Part shown: in pieces, positions 1-8,943 of the stretch | Layout of the letters: every line of letters starts with the position of its first letter | How positions within the stretch are numbered: position 1 is the stretch's first letter | NCBI GenBank assembly: GCA_001941025.1 | Contig: MSHE01000027.1 | Coordinates: 15,298 to 79,297 of the forward strand | Direction: 5' to 3' | Source of the DNA: Lachnospiraceae bacterium Zagget3 | GTDB lineage: Bacteria > Bacillota_A > Clostridia > Lachnospirales > Lachnospiraceae | DNA: 64,000 nt | Position numbers and translations under genes: made by a program | Notes under the pieces: model-generated | Told to the model about the DNA's origin: nothing | Databases searched by the model: none | What the model saw: only the letters and a program-made list of their open reading frames with translations

Positions 1-814
1 CATTGCGGCGGCGCTTGGCGGATTATTTATCTATATCCTGTTTAACACCCTTTTCGGACGGGCCTTTACTCTGCCGCACATCAGCGGCGGCTCCGTGGTC
101 GTAAAGGACCGGCTGGCGATGATTTTGCTGTTTGCCGTGGGCATCGGCGCCGGCTATCTCTATCTTGTCTTACGCAAGTTGACATCGAAGGTGTTTGAGA
201 AGCTGCGGGAGAGAGGTCTGCAGGTCCTCAATGCCATCCTGGGCGGTCTCATCCTGGGGCTCATCGGAGGACGTCTCCCGATCACGATGTTCTCCGGCGG
301 CACGGACATCCAAACGATCTTTTCCGGGGATGCCGCCCTACAGCCGACGCTATCGGAAGGCGCTACCAACTTTCAGGCGTATTCCTATGAATATTTTGTC
401 GCGATGCTGCCGTTTTTGCTGATCATCATCGGCGTGTTAAAGCTCTTTTTGACCAACGTGTGTATCGAGTCCGGATGGCGGGGCGGTCATTTCTTCCCGC
501 TGCTGTTTTCCGGCCTGAGCATCGGCTGTGGGTTTGCCGGGCTGCTCGGCACGAACGAGATCTTAAGCGTCGTCGTCGTGACGGGCGCGCTGCTCGGGAC
601 GGTCCTGCAGCAGCCGATCGGCGCGTTGGTGCTGTCGGTCATCTTTTTCCCGCTAAAAGAAATCGGATGGATGATCGCGGTGACATTTGTGTCCGGCTGT
701 ATTCCGCTGCCGGCCGCGCTTCGGATAAACCCGGACAACAAAGGGTTTGTCTATAATACCATACAGCGATTCGATCAGAGGAAAAACGGGATCGAGGAGC
801 AGTCAGAGGAGTAG
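1..814 (+). CDS. ClC-family chloride channel/antiporter, C-terminal part (5' end outside window)
   Basis: The reading frame is open from base 2 and runs to TAG at 812-814, so the N-terminal half lies before the window. The visible part is very hydrophobic with several membrane helices. Around bases 478-510 it encodes GGHFFPLLFSG, which corresponds to the conserved GxFxP motif that lines the anion pathway in ClC proteins. A short basic/acidic tail follows (QRKNGIEEQSEE), and no CBS domains are present. The family moves chloride or fluoride across the cytoplasmic membrane, as a channel or as a proton antiporter. The GSGIP and GREGP motifs would be upstream, so channel and antiporter cannot be told apart here. 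It ends 10 bp before alaS, on the same strand. Confidence 0.8.
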   Translation, partial: IAAALGGLFIYILFNTLFGRAFTLPHISGGSVVVKDRLAMILLFAVGIGAGYLYLVLRKLTSKVFEKLRERGLQVLNAILGGLILGLIGGRLPITMFSGGTDIQTIFSGDAALQPTLSEGATNFQAYSYEYFVAMLPFLLIIIGVLKLFLTNVCIESGWRGGHFFPLLFSGLSIGCGFAGLLGTNEILSVVVVTGALLGTVLQQPIGALVLSVIFFPLKEIGWMIAVTFVSGCIPLPAALRINPDNKGFVYNTIQRFDQRKNGIEEQSEE

Positions 815-824
815 GAGTAGTAAT

Positions 825-3524
825 ATGAAGGCTTATGGAGTAAACGAACTGCGCAAACTGTTTTTGGAGTTTTTTGAGAGCAAGGGGCATCTCGTCATGA
901 AGAGCTACCCCCTGATCCCGCATAATGACAACAGTCTGCTCCTGATCAACGCGGGCATGGCGCCCTTGAAACCCTATTTTACCGGCGCGGAGATCCCGCC
1001 GAAGAGCCGGGTCGCGACCTGTCAGAAGTGCATCCGCACCGGCGACATCGAAAATGTCGGCAAGACGGCGCGCCACCTGACCTTTTTTGAGATGCTCGGC
1101 AATTTTTCGTTCGGCGACTATTTCAAGCAGGAGTCCCTCGAATGGTCGTGGGAATTTTTGACCGTGACGATGGGACTGGATCCGGAACGGCTCTACCCGT
1201 CCATCTACGGGGAGGATGAGGAGGCGTTCGCGATCTGGACGGAGACGATCGGCATCCCGCCGGAACGGATCAAACGGTTCTACCGCGACCCGGAGACGGG
1301 GGAGTGTGACAACTTCTGGGAGCACGGCGCGGGACCCTGCGGGCCCTGCTCCGAGATCTATTACGACAGAGGGGAACAGTACGGCTGCGGCAGCCCGGAC
1401 TGCGGCGTCGGCTGCGAGTGTGACCGCTACATGGAGGTCTGGAACAACGTGTTCACGCAGTTCGACGGGGACGGGAAAGGCCACTACGAAGAGCTGGAGA
1501 CCAAGAACATCGATACCGGCATGGGGCTGGAACGGCTGGCTGTCGTCATGCAGGAAGTCGATTCCGTCTTTGATATCGACACGATGCGGGCGATCCGCGA
1601 TAACGTGTGCGCCCTTTCCGGCAAGACCTATCAGACGGACGCGGCGGACGATGTCTCCATCCGCGTCATCACGGATCACATCCGCTCGGCGACCTTTATG
1701 ATCTCCGACGGCATCCTGCCCTCGAACGAAGGGCGGGGCTATGTGCTGCGCCGCATCATAAGGCGGGCGGCCAGGCACGGGCGCATGCTCGATATCGACG
1801 GCGCGTTCCTCGCGCAGGTCGCGACGACGGTCATTGAGGAGAGCCGCGACGGCTATCCGGAGCTCGACGAAAAGCGCGACTTTATCTTAAAAGTGCTGAC
1901 GCAGGAGGAGGAGCGCTTCGCGAAGACACTCGATTCCGGCCTGTTGATCCTCGGGGATATGGAAGAAGAGATGACAAAAAACGGCGAGACGGTCCTCTCC
2001 GGAGAGAACGCGTTCCGCCTGTATGACACCTACGGATTCCCCGTCGACTTAACGGCGGAGATCCTGGAAGAAAAAGGATTCACCTACGACGAGGACGGCT
2101 TTGCCGCCGCCATGGAAGAACAGCGCGCGAAGGCGCGGGCGGCACGGAAGACAACGGACTATACGGGGCATGAGGCGACGGTCTACGATGAGATCGATCC
2201 CTCCATTGAAACCGTGTTTACCGGTTATGACCGGTTAAACGACCGGGGAACGGTCAAGGCGCTAGTCAAACTGCCCGGGAATGAAGCGGACGGGGCGGAG
2301 GACGAGGAAGCCGCGCTCGTGGACGCGCTCGTCGACGGCGACCACGGGACGATCGTTACGGACGTGACGCCGTTCTACGCGACCCGCGGCGGGCAGGAGG
2401 GAGACCACGGCATCCTCGCGACGGACGACGGGACCTTTGTCGTAACGGATACGATCGCGCTTGGCGAAGGCCGGGTAGGGCATATCGGCTATGTGTCACT
2501 CGGGATGATCCGCCTGGGCGAGGAGGTCTCGCTTGAAGTCGATACAGAGCTTCGCCGGGCGACCTGCCGGAACCATTCCGCGACACATCTTTTACAGAAG
2601 GCGCTGCGGGAGGTGCTCGGAACGCATGTGGAGCAGGCCGGCTCCTATCAGGACGGAGAGCGGACGCGGTTTGACTTTTCCCATTTTCAGGCCATGACTC
2701 CGGAGGAGCTGGACGCGGTCGAGCGGATCGTTTCCGAACAGATCGCGGAGGCCATCCCGGTCACAACCGATGTGATGAGCACGGAGGACGCGCGCAAAAC
2801 CGGAGCGATCGCGCTCTTTGGTGAAAAATACGGCGATGAGGTCCGGGTTGTGTCCATGGGCGATTTTTCCAAAGAGCTGTGCGGCGGCACCCACGTGGGC
2901 AACACGGCGGACATCGGGGCGTTTAAGATCCTGTCCGAAAGCGGGATCGCGGCTGGCGTGCGCCGGATCGAGGCGCTGACCGGCGGCAACGTATTGGATT
3001 ATTACCGGGAGGTGGAGGAGGAATTAAACGAGGCGGCCCGGCAGGCGAAGACGGAGCCGGCGCATTTGGCGGAACGGATCGCGCGCATGCAGGAGCAGAT
3101 CAAGGAACTCTCCTCTGAAAACGAGTCGTTAAAGAGCAAAGCCGCGCAGTCTTCCATGGGCGATGTGATGGAACAGGTCGAGGAGGTCGGCGGCGTGAAG
3201 CTGCTGGCGGCGAGCGTGCCGGATGTCGACATGAACGGATTGCGGGACCTCGCGGATCAATTAAAAGAAAAGCTCGGAGAGGGCGTCATCCTGTTGGCGA
3301 GTGCTGCCGGCGGGAAGGTCAATCTCGTCGCCATGGCGACGGACGGAGCGATGGAGAAGGGAGCCCACGCGGGCAATCTGATCAAGGCCGTCGCGTCGAA
3401 TGTCGGCGGAGGCGGAGGCGGCCGCCCGAACATGGCGCAGGCCGGCGGGAAAAACCCGGCCGGGATCCCCGACGCGCTTGCGGCGGCACGGGAAGTGCTC
3501 GCCGAACAGACGGGGCAGAAATAA
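825..3524 (+). CDS. alaS: Alanine--tRNA ligase
   Basis: Full-length AlaRS of 899 aa. It charges tRNA-Ala in the cytoplasm and clears Ser/Gly mischarged to it. The order is the class II catalytic core (about residues 1-240), the tRNA-recognition region, the editing domain with the zinc-site motif HSATH (near residue 583) and CGGTH (near 686), a coiled coil, and a C-terminal DHHA1/C-Ala domain with a glycine-rich GGGGGGRP stretch. The ATG at 825 was chosen because it begins the standard MKAYGVNELRKLFLEFF start and has GGAG-rich sequence just upstream; the frame stays open to 747 but those codons overlap the preceding channel gene. The next feature is a toxin-antitoxin module, and an antisense-RNA promoter starts within 10 bp of the stop. 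Confidence 0.98.
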   Translation: MKAYGVNELRKLFLEFFESKGHLVMKSYPLIPHNDNSLLLINAGMAPLKPYFTGAEIPPKSRVATCQKCIRTGDIENVGKTARHLTFFEMLGNFSFGDYFKQESLEWSWEFLTVTMGLDPERLYPSIYGEDEEAFAIWTETIGIPPERIKRFYRDPETGECDNFWEHGAGPCGPCSEIYYDRGEQYGCGSPDCGVGCECDRYMEVWNNVFTQFDGDGKGHYEELETKNIDTGMGLERLAVVMQEVDSVFDIDTMRAIRDNVCALSGKTYQTDAADDVSIRVITDHIRSATFMISDGILPSNEGRGYVLRRIIRRAARHGRMLDIDGAFLAQVATTVIEESRDGYPELDEKRDFILKVLTQEEERFAKTLDSGLLILGDMEEEMTKNGETVLSGENAFRLYDTYGFPVDLTAEILEEKGFTYDEDGFAAAMEEQRAKARAARKTTDYTGHEATVYDEIDPSIETVFTGYDRLNDRGTVKALVKLPGNEADGAEDEEAALVDALVDGDHGTIVTDVTPFYATRGGQEGDHGILATDDGTFVVTDTIALGEGRVGHIGYVSLGMIRLGEEVSLEVDTELRRATCRNHSATHLLQKALREVLGTHVEQAGSYQDGERTRFDFSHFQAMTPEELDAVERIVSEQIAEAIPVTTDVMSTEDARKTGAIALFGEKYGDEVRVVSMGDFSKELCGGTHVGNTADIGAFKILSESGIAAGVRRIEALTGGNVLDYYREVEEELNEAARQAKTEPAHLAERIARMQEQIKELSSENESLKSKAAQSSMGDVMEQVEEVGGVKLLAASVPDVDMNGLRDLADQLKEKLGEGVILLASAAGGKVNLVAMATDGAMEKGAHAGNLIKAVASNVGGGGGGRPNMAQAGGKNPAGIPDALAAAREVLAEQTGQK

Positions 3525-3531
3525 ATTTGTT

Positions 3532-3560
3532 TTGACTTTTTATAACTGCCTATATATAAT
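3532..3560 (+). promoter_or_regulatory. SigA-type promoter of the antitoxin RNA
   Basis: TTGACT at 3532-3537 and TATAAT at 3555-3560 are separated by exactly 17 bp, close to the ideal SigA promoter. It lies immediately after alaS, but no plus-strand gene follows, so it should drive a short RNA toward the toxin gene on the other strand. Confidence 0.8.
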
Positions 3561-3566
3561 ATACTT

Positions 3567-3660
3567 AACTAGGGAGCCGGAAGGTGAGCATACTTCACCC
3601 GTCCCGGCGATGCTTATTTAGAAATAGCCGTCGCGCTGAGAGCAGGACGGCTATTTCCTA
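3567..3660 (+). ncRNA. Putative antisense RNA antitoxin (RatA-like)
   Basis: Predicted from the strong promoter just upstream and a 12-bp perfect hairpin at 3621-3657 that would end it. The RNA of roughly 90 nt converges with, and is complementary to, the 3' end of the minus-strand mRNA for the small holin-like toxin. This is the layout of txpA/RatA and bsrG/SR4 in Bacillus, where the antisense RNA promotes toxin mRNA decay. No usable ORF with a ribosome site is seen in it. The ends are inferred from the promoter and hairpin only. Confidence 0.6.
3621..3657. terminator. Bidirectional hairpin shared by toxin mRNA and antisense RNA
   Basis: GAAATAGCCGTC (3621-3632) and GACGGCTATTTC (3646-3657) form a perfect 12-bp stem with a 13-nt loop. 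The toxin stop codon lies inside the stem. The U-tracts on both sides are short, so termination would rely on the strong stem. Confidence 0.65.
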
Positions 3661-3734
3661 TTTCGGTAACTTAGAAGCGCTATAGCCAATAAGGCGAAGC
3701 TTATGATTACGCTTAACTCTTCAAAGCTGCTCAT
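3651..3734 (-). CDS. Small holin-like type I toxin (27 aa)
   Basis: An ORF too short for ordinary gene finding, encoding MSSFEELSVIISFALLAIA followed by LLSYRNRK. It has a short polar N-terminus with the S/T-F/Y-E pattern, one hydrophobic membrane segment and a basic tail, as in the putative holin-like toxin family (Hol_Tox; TxpA, BsrG). Such peptides insert in the membrane when overproduced. Translation start support is strong: GAGAGGGGG sits 8 nt before the ATG at 3734. The stop codon is within the terminator stem and a promoter for a convergent antisense RNA faces it. The function is inferred from family resemblance and architecture. Confidence 0.72.
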   Translation of the reverse strand: MSSFEELSVIISFALLAIALLSYRNRK

Positions 3735-3862
3735 AGTCATCACCCCCTCTCGTTAGGACTCGGAAAGGGTGAGAGCACGTCCCCCAGCTCCCTGGGTAAA
3801 TATACTATTGTAAAAAACTGTGAATTTTCTCGGGAGAAACTCCTTAAAAGAAAAACCATTTA

Positions 3863-3898
3863 CGCGACAATCGAATGTTCAAGACAGAACCTGTCGCG
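3863..3898 (-). promoter_or_regulatory. 5'-end stem-loop of the toxin mRNA
   Basis: CGCGACA and TGTCGCG (3892-3898 and 3863-3869) form a 7-bp stem. The predicted transcription start from the minus promoter at 3904-3932 is about 3897, so the mRNA would begin inside this stem. Pairing at the extreme 5' end, followed by a long leader, resembles the stabilising structures of type I toxin mRNAs. The T-rich run after it on the minus strand (near 3845-3856) means it could instead act as an early terminator. Confidence 0.45.
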
Positions 3899-3903
3899 GT
3901 CTC

Positions 3904-3932
3904 ATTGTAGCATGTCCGATGTTGCCAGACAA
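3904..3932 (-). promoter_or_regulatory. Candidate promoter of the toxin mRNA
   Basis: Read on the minus strand, TTGTCT (3932-3927) and TACAAT (3909-3904) have a 17-bp spacer. It lies just past the prfC stop codon and would give a leader of about 160 nt before the toxin ORF and an mRNA of about 280 nt, in the size range known for TxpA and BsrG messages. Confidence 0.6.
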
Positions 3933-3955
3933 CTTCTTTTTACATGTTCAATGCG

Positions 3956-5545
3956 TTAATTTTTTCCAAACTCCGCCAACACAAGGTCGGGATTGCGCTC
4001 TTCCACCATCCGCACACTCCACTCATTGACGAACAAAAGAAGCGGCTTTCCATTCATGTCCCGGACCTTCTTCATGTCCGAAGTCCCGGTGACGGTATCC
4101 AAGTCGATATTCTCATTTTCCACCCACCGAATGTACCCATACGGCAGCGTCTCCATGCGGATGTCCACGTTGTACTCGTTTTCCAGCCGGAACTGCAGCA
4201 CATCAAACTGCAGCACGCCCACGACGCCCACAATGATCTCTTCCATGCCGGTCTTATATTCCTGAAAGATCTGAACGGCCCCTTCCTGCGCAATCTGCGT
4301 GATCCCCTTGACAAACTGTTTTCGCTTCATTGTGTCCACCTGGGTCACTCTCGCGAAATGTTCCGGCGCGAATGTCGGAATCCCCTCAAACGCGAAGCGC
4401 TCCTTCGCCGTGGTGATCGTATCCCCGATGGAAAAGGCGCCCGGATCGAAGAGGCCGATGATATCCCCGGCATAGGCTTCCTCCACCATCCGCCGTTCTC
4501 CGGCCATCATCTGCTGCGGCTGGGAGAGGCGAACCTCCCGCTTCCCCTGGACATGATACGCGTCCATGCCCGCGTCAAAGCGCCCGGAGCAGACGCGGAA
4601 AAAAGCCACCCGGTCGCGGTGTGCCTTGTTCATGTTTGCCTGGATCTTGAAGACAAAGGCGGAAAAGTCCTCGGAGAACGGATCGATCAGGCCGATATCC
4701 GACTTCCGCGGCAGAGGGGGTGTCGTCATCGTGAGGAAATGCCGTAAAAAGGTCTCCACGCCGAAATTCGTGAGTGCTGATCCGAAAAACATCGGGGAGA
4801 GCTCTCCGCGCGTGACCGCCTCCTGATCAAATTCCGCGCCCGCGCCGTCTAAGAGTTCGAGTTCTCCGCGAAGCTGTTCCATCTGCTCGTCGTCCACCAA
4901 CTCCGCCAGCTCCGGCGAATCGAGGTCGTACGCCCGCTGTTCGCCTTCTTTCGTTCCCTTCAGGGTATCGGAAAACGTCAGCACTTTCTTCGTGCCGCGG
5001 TCGTAGACACCCTTGAAATTTTTCCCGGATCCGATCGGCCAGTTGACCGGACAGACCGCGATTCCCAATTCCTTTTCGATCTCATCCGCGAGATCAAAGG
5101 AGTCTCTGGCGTCCCGGTCCATCTTGTTGATAAACGTGAAGACGGGAATGTGCCGCATCCCACAAACCTTGAAAAGCTTTCGCGTCTGTGCCTCGACGCC
5201 GCGCGCGCCGTCGATCACCATCACCGCGGAGTCCGCCGCCATGAGCGTGCGGTAGGTGTCCTCCGAAAAGTCCTCATGGCCCGGTGTGTCCAGGATGTTG
5301 ATGCAGTATCCTTCGTATTCGAACTGCAGCACGGAGGAGGTCACGGAGATCCCCCGCTGCTTCTCGATCTCCATCCAGTCCGACACGGCGTGACGCGCCG
5401 TTGCCTTGCCTTTGACGGAACCGGCCAGATTGATCTGTCCGCCGTAGAGCAGAAACTTTTCCGTCAGCGTCGTCTTTCCCGCGTCCGGATGCGAGATAAT
5501 GGCAAACGTTCTCCTCTTTTCAATTTCTTCCTGCAGATTTCCCAT
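3956..5545 (-). CDS. prfC: Peptide chain release factor 3
   Basis: Translational GTPase of 529 aa, the usual RF3 length, that recycles RF1/RF2 from the ribosome after peptide release. Visible motifs are the P-loop SHPDAGKTT (residues 18-26), the switch region with EKQRGISVTSSV, DTPGHEDFSEDT (G3) and INKMD (G4), followed by the RF3-specific C-terminal domains. The start at 5545 has GGAG 10 nt upstream, inside the end of deoB. It begins 2 bp after the deoB stop, so the two genes form one transcription unit. Minus strand; the toxin promoter lies directly downstream of its stop. Confidence 0.97.
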   Translation of the reverse strand: MGNLQEEIEKRRTFAIISHPDAGKTTLTEKFLLYGGQINLAGSVKGKATARHAVSDWMEIEKQRGISVTSSVLQFEYEGYCINILDTPGHEDFSEDTYRTLMAADSAVMVIDGARGVEAQTRKLFKVCGMRHIPVFTFINKMDRDARDSFDLADEIEKELGIAVCPVNWPIGSGKNFKGVYDRGTKKVLTFSDTLKGTKEGEQRAYDLDSPELAELVDDEQMEQLRGELELLDGAGAEFDQEAVTRGELSPMFFGSALTNFGVETFLRHFLTMTTPPLPRKSDIGLIDPFSEDFSAFVFKIQANMNKAHRDRVAFFRVCSGRFDAGMDAYHVQGKREVRLSQPQQMMAGERRMVEEAYAGDIIGLFDPGAFSIGDTITTAKERFAFEGIPTFAPEHFARVTQVDTMKRKQFVKGITQIAQEGAVQIFQEYKTGMEEIIVGVVGVLQFDVLQFRLENEYNVDIRMETLPYGYIRWVENENIDLDTVTGTSDMKKVRDMNGKPLLLFVNEWSVRMVEERNPDLVLAEFGKN

Positions 5546-5547
5546 AC

Positions 5548-6708
5548 TTAAAACTCCAACAAAGACTCCCCATCAATGTGCAGCGGCACGCCAAAGTAGG
5601 ACAGCACCGTCGCGCCGATATCCGCGAACGTCCGCCGCGTTCCCAGGTCGATCCCCGCGGGAACCGGCGTTCCATATAAAAGCAGCGGCGTATATTCCCG
5701 CGAATGGTCCGTCGACGGGGTCGCCGGGTCGCAGCCGTGGTCCGCCGTAAGCATCAGGATATCCTCCGGGCGCAGCTTCGCCGTGATCTCCGGCAGCCTC
5801 TTGTCAAACTCCGCCAGCGCCTGCGCATACCCGTCCGCGTCGTTGCGATGCCCGTAAAGCATATCAAAGTCCACGAGGTTCACGAAGCACAGTCCTTCAA
5901 AATCTCGGTCCATGTATTCCAATGTGCGCGTGATCCCCTCGTCATTTCCAGTCGTCCGCACAAACTCCGTGAGGCCTTTCCCCGCGAAGATGTCATTGAT
6001 CTTGCCGACGCCGAGGACGTCGTATTCCGCCTCTTTTAACTGGTCGAGCATCGTATCCCGGGGCGGCTTGAGCGAAAAGTCGTGCCGCCGGCTCGTGCGG
6101 GTAAAGTTCCCCGGTTCGCCGACAAACGGCCGGGCGATCACACGGCCCACGCCGTACTGATCCCCGACGAGCATCGCGCGCGCGATCTCGCAGTAGTGAT
6201 ACAGTTCCTCCACCGGTACGATGTCCTCGTGCGCCGCAATCTGGAACACGGAATCCGCGGACGTGTAGACGATGAGCGCGCCGGTTTTCATGTGCTCCTC
6301 TCCGAAATCTTTGATGACTTCCGTCCCGGAGTACGGTTTGTTGCAGAGGACCTTTCGTCCTGTTTCGGCTTCAAAGCGATCTATGATCTCCTGCGGAAAT
6401 CCGTCCGGGAAGACCGGAAACGCCGTTTTCGAGATCAGTCCCGCGATCTCCCAGTGTCCGATCGTCGTGTCTTTCCCGGCGGAGGCCTCCGTCATCCGGG
6501 CATACGATCCGGTCGGCCGCGCTGCCGCTCCCGGTTCGCGCACTCCCTCGATATTAAACAACCCCATCTCGATCGTGTGGGGCATGGAGAAATGGGGATT
6601 GTTCGCCACGGAATGGAGGGTATCGCTTCCCGCGTCTCCAAACGCCGCCGCGTCCGGCATCTCGCCGATCCCAAAGCTGTCCAAAACGATCAGTATGACT
6701 CTCTTCAT
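5548..6708 (-). CDS. deoB: Phosphopentomutase
   Basis: 386-aa alkaline-phosphatase-superfamily enzyme that interconverts (deoxy)ribose-1-phosphate and -5-phosphate in nucleoside salvage. Metal-binding motifs are visible: the N-terminal VLDSFGIGEMPDA, the phosphorylated-threonine region GKDTTIGHWE, and the C-terminal LTADHGCDPATPSTDHSRE. The length is normal for DeoB. The ATG at 6708 follows GAGGAGG. It is co-transcribed with prfC (2-bp gap) from a promoter at 6730-6758; no other deo gene is nearby, so it serves as a housekeeping copy rather than part of a deo operon. Confidence 0.97.
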   Translation of the reverse strand: MKRVILIVLDSFGIGEMPDAAAFGDAGSDTLHSVANNPHFSMPHTIEMGLFNIEGVREPGAAARPTGSYARMTEASAGKDTTIGHWEIAGLISKTAFPVFPDGFPQEIIDRFEAETGRKVLCNKPYSGTEVIKDFGEEHMKTGALIVYTSADSVFQIAAHEDIVPVEELYHYCEIARAMLVGDQYGVGRVIARPFVGEPGNFTRTSRRHDFSLKPPRDTMLDQLKEAEYDVLGVGKINDIFAGKGLTEFVRTTGNDEGITRTLEYMDRDFEGLCFVNLVDFDMLYGHRNDADGYAQALAEFDKRLPEITAKLRPEDILMLTADHGCDPATPSTDHSREYTPLLLYGTPVPAGIDLGTRRTFADIGATVLSYFGVPLHIDGESLLEF

Positions 6709-6729
6709 GGCTCTGTACCTCCTCGCCTC

Positions 6730-6758
6730 ATTGTAGCAGATTCTGTTTTGATTATCCA
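6730..6758 (-). promoter_or_regulatory. Promoter of deoB-prfC
   Basis: On the minus strand TGGATA (6758-6753) and TACAAT (6735-6730) are 17 bp apart, with TGC before the -10 box (extended -10). It lies between the rpsU terminator and deoB. Confidence 0.65.
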
Positions 6759-6770
6759 GAAAAGCATAAT

Positions 6771-6794
6771 AAAACCCGCCGCTTTGCGACGGGT
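6771..6794 (-). terminator. Terminator of rpsU
   Basis: Read on the minus strand, ACCCGTCG, loop CAAAG, CGGCGGGT and then TTT form an 8-bp hairpin with a U-tract, 13 bp past the rpsU stop. Confidence 0.8.
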
Positions 6795-6806
6795 CTCTTA
6801 CTCATC

Positions 6807-6983
6807 TTAGTTGTATTTGCGTTTCCTGGCTGCTTCGGATTTCTTTTTGCGCCGGACGCTCGGTTTTTCGTAATGCTCACGCTTGCGGATCTCCTGCTGG
6901 ATGCCCGCTTTCTGGCAGTTTCGTTTGAATCTGCGCAGCGCGCTGTCTAAGCTCTCGTTCTCTCTTACGACTACGTTCGCCAT
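6807..6983 (-). CDS. rpsU: 30S ribosomal protein S21
   Basis: 58-aa basic protein starting [20 protein letters not shown] and ending with a lysine/arginine-rich tail ([15 protein letters not shown]), typical of bS21, which helps the small subunit in initiation. The ATG at 6983 was taken because it matches all S21 proteins and is preceded by GGAGGGGAGG; the frame extends 9 codons further upstream without support. It has its own promoter and terminator. Confidence 0.97.
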   Translation of the reverse strand: MANVVVRENESLDSALRRFKRNCQKAGIQQEIRKREHYEKPSVRRKKKSEAARKRKYN

Positions 6984-7054
6984 ATCCTCTGACCTCCCCT
7001 CCGGTTTCAAGATCCGTGCATGTCTGATAAATCTTTTCTCGCACGCCTCTAGTC

Positions 7055-7082
7055 ATTATATCATGCATTTCCCATGCGTCAA
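7055..7082 (-). promoter_or_regulatory. Promoter of rpsU
   Basis: Minus-strand TTGACG (7082-7077) and TATAAT (7060-7055) with a 16-bp spacer, starting 5 bp after the dnaK stop codon. No terminator separates dnaK from rpsU, so readthrough is also possible. Confidence 0.75.
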
Positions 7083-7087
7083 GCTTT

Positions 7088-8857
7088 TTATTCCGAACCT
7101 TCCCCCATCATCTGAAACGCAGGCTCCGCGGAGCTCTCGAGCTGCGCTTTGGCGGAGCGGATCTCCGCCGCCTGTTCCTCTGTCATGCTGTCGGGTTTTC
7201 TGACCTTGCGCATCGCTTTCTGCAAAGCTGCCATATCGTTCCGAATCCGGGTCTTTGTATCTTTGTCAAGTCCTTTCCTCTCTTTGTTTAAGGCATTGGA
7301 CGTCTTGCGGACCAGCTGCTCCGATTCGCCGTAGAGGTCAAAGTTCTCCTTGCGCTGCGTGTCGGTGGCCGCGTATTCCGCGGCATCCGATACGGCCTGT
7401 TCGATTTCATTGTCGGACATGCTCGTGCCGGAGGTGATCGTGATACCCTGTTCCTTGCCGGTGTCAAGGTCCTTCGCCGACACATGGAAGATGCCGTTCG
7501 CGTCAATGTCAAATGTCACTTCGATCTGCGGCACGCCCGCCGGGGCGCGGCGGATCCCGCGCAGCGTAAACTGTCCGAGGATTTTGTTGTCACGGGCAAA
7601 CTGGCGCTCGCCCTGTAAGACTTTGATGATCACGGAGGTCTGTCCGCTCTGCGCGGTCGTGAACACCTGGCTGTACCGGGTCGGGATCGTCGTATTGCGT
7701 TCGATGAGCGGCGTGGCCACGCCGCCGACGGTCTCGATCGAGAGGGTGAGCGGGGTGACATCGAGCAGCAGGATCTCGTTTAAGTTGCTGTCCCCTGCCA
7801 TCTTTCCGCCCTGAATGGCCGCGCCGAGCGCGACACACTCATCGGGGTTTAAGTTCTTGCTCGGCTCCTGCCGGGTCAGTTCGCGCACTTTTTCCTGCAC
7901 GGCGGGAATCCGCGTGGAACCGCCGACCAGAAGAACCCTTCCCAGCTGCGACGCCTGTACGTTGGCATCGGAGAGCGCGTTTCGCACCGGGCCGGCCGTA
8001 CTCTCGGTCAGGTCCTTTGTCAACTCCTCAAATTTCGCGCGGGACAGGCGCATCTCCAGATGCACCGGGCCGTTGCGCCCCGTCGCGATATAGGGGAGGT
8101 TGATCTCCACTTCCGTTGAAGTGGAGAGGGCGATCTTGGCCTTTTCCGCCTCCTCCACGACGCGCTTCATGGCGACGGGATCCCTTTCCAGATGAATATT
8201 TTCCTGCCGCGCGAACTCACGGAGCAGATAGTCCGTGATCCGCTTGTCGTAATCGTCTCCGCCGAGCCGGTTGTTGCCGGAGGTGGCGAGCACTTCGATC
8301 ATCCCCTCGCTGATCTCGATGACGGACACATCAAAGGTGCCGCCGCCGAGGTCGTAGACCAGGATCTTCTGCGGCGCGGCATTGTCGAGCCCGTAGGCCA
8401 GCGCCGCGGCGGTCGGCTCGTTGATGATGCGCTCCACATTTAAGCCCGCGATCCGGCCGGCGTCCTTTGTCGCCTTTCTCTGGGCGTCGTCAAAGTAGGC
8501 CGGGACCGTGATGACCGCGTCCGTCACCGGCTGGCCGAGATAATCCTCGGCGTCTTTTTTCAGCTTCTGCAGGATCATCGCGGAGATCTCCTGCGGTGAA
8601 TATTTCTTGCCGTCGATCTTGACGGTATAGTTTTTTCCCATTTCCCGCTTGATCGAGGTGATCGTGCGGTCCGGATTTGTGACGGCCTGTCGTTTTGCCG
8701 CCTCACCGACCAGGCGCTCGCCGTTTTTCGTGAACGCGACGACGGAAGGCGTCGTCCGGCTCCCCTCCGCGTTCGTGATGATGACGGGTTCGCCGCCCTC
8801 CATGACACCCACACAGCTGTTTGTCGTGCCCAGGTCGATGCCGATGATTTTACCCAT
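7088..8857 (-). CDS. dnaK: Chaperone DnaK (Hsp70)
   Basis: ATP-dependent chaperone, 589 aa. The start [20 protein letters not shown] and the motifs [15 protein letters not shown] and [16 protein letters not shown] show an intact Hsp70 ATPase domain (about 1-360), followed by the substrate-binding domain. It is somewhat shorter than the usual 605-640 aa because the C-terminal lid and disordered tail are short. It stands alone: hrcA, grpE and dnaJ are not beside it, and no CIRCE operator was recognised upstream. It may be a second Hsp70 rather than the main heat-shock copy. The ATG at 8857 is chosen over upstream ATG at 8890 because it starts the conserved sequence. Confidence 0.93.
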   Translation of the reverse strand: MGKIIGIDLGTTNSCVGVMEGGEPVIITNAEGSRTTPSVVAFTKNGERLVGEAAKRQAVTNPDRTITSIKREMGKNYTVKIDGKKYSPQEISAMILQKLKKDAEDYLGQPVTDAVITVPAYFDDAQRKATKDAGRIAGLNVERIINEPTAAALAYGLDNAAPQKILVYDLGGGTFDVSVIEISEGMIEVLATSGNNRLGGDDYDKRITDYLLREFARQENIHLERDPVAMKRVVEEAEKAKIALSTSTEVEINLPYIATGRNGPVHLEMRLSRAKFEELTKDLTESTAGPVRNALSDANVQASQLGRVLLVGGSTRIPAVQEKVRELTRQEPSKNLNPDECVALGAAIQGGKMAGDSNLNEILLLDVTPLTLSIETVGGVATPLIERNTTIPTRYSQVFTTAQSGQTSVIIKVLQGERQFARDNKILGQFTLRGIRRAPAGVPQIEVTFDIDANGIFHVSAKDLDTGKEQGITITSGTSMSDNEIEQAVSDAAEYAATDTQRKENFDLYGESEQLVRKTSNALNKERKGLDKDTKTRIRNDMAALQKAMRKVRKPDSMTEEQAAEIRSAKAQLESSAEPAFQMMGEGSE

Positions 8858-8895
8858 GTCTTTTAATCCCTTTCTGAGGTTTTTATACATTAGAT

Positions 8896-8901
8896 ACTAT
8901 A
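8896..8901 (-). promoter_or_regulatory. Possible -10 box for dnaK
   Basis: TATAGT on the minus strand about 40 bp before the dnaK start. No good -35 partner was found, so this is tentative. Confidence 0.3.
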
Positions 8902-8943
8902 CCACAGTTTCATTAATTGTAGGTGAACCTTTTGTGAAAAAGA

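Noticed and set aside
639..1778. 379-aa minus-strand open frame
   Set aside because: Shadow of alaS and the channel gene in GC-rich DNA.
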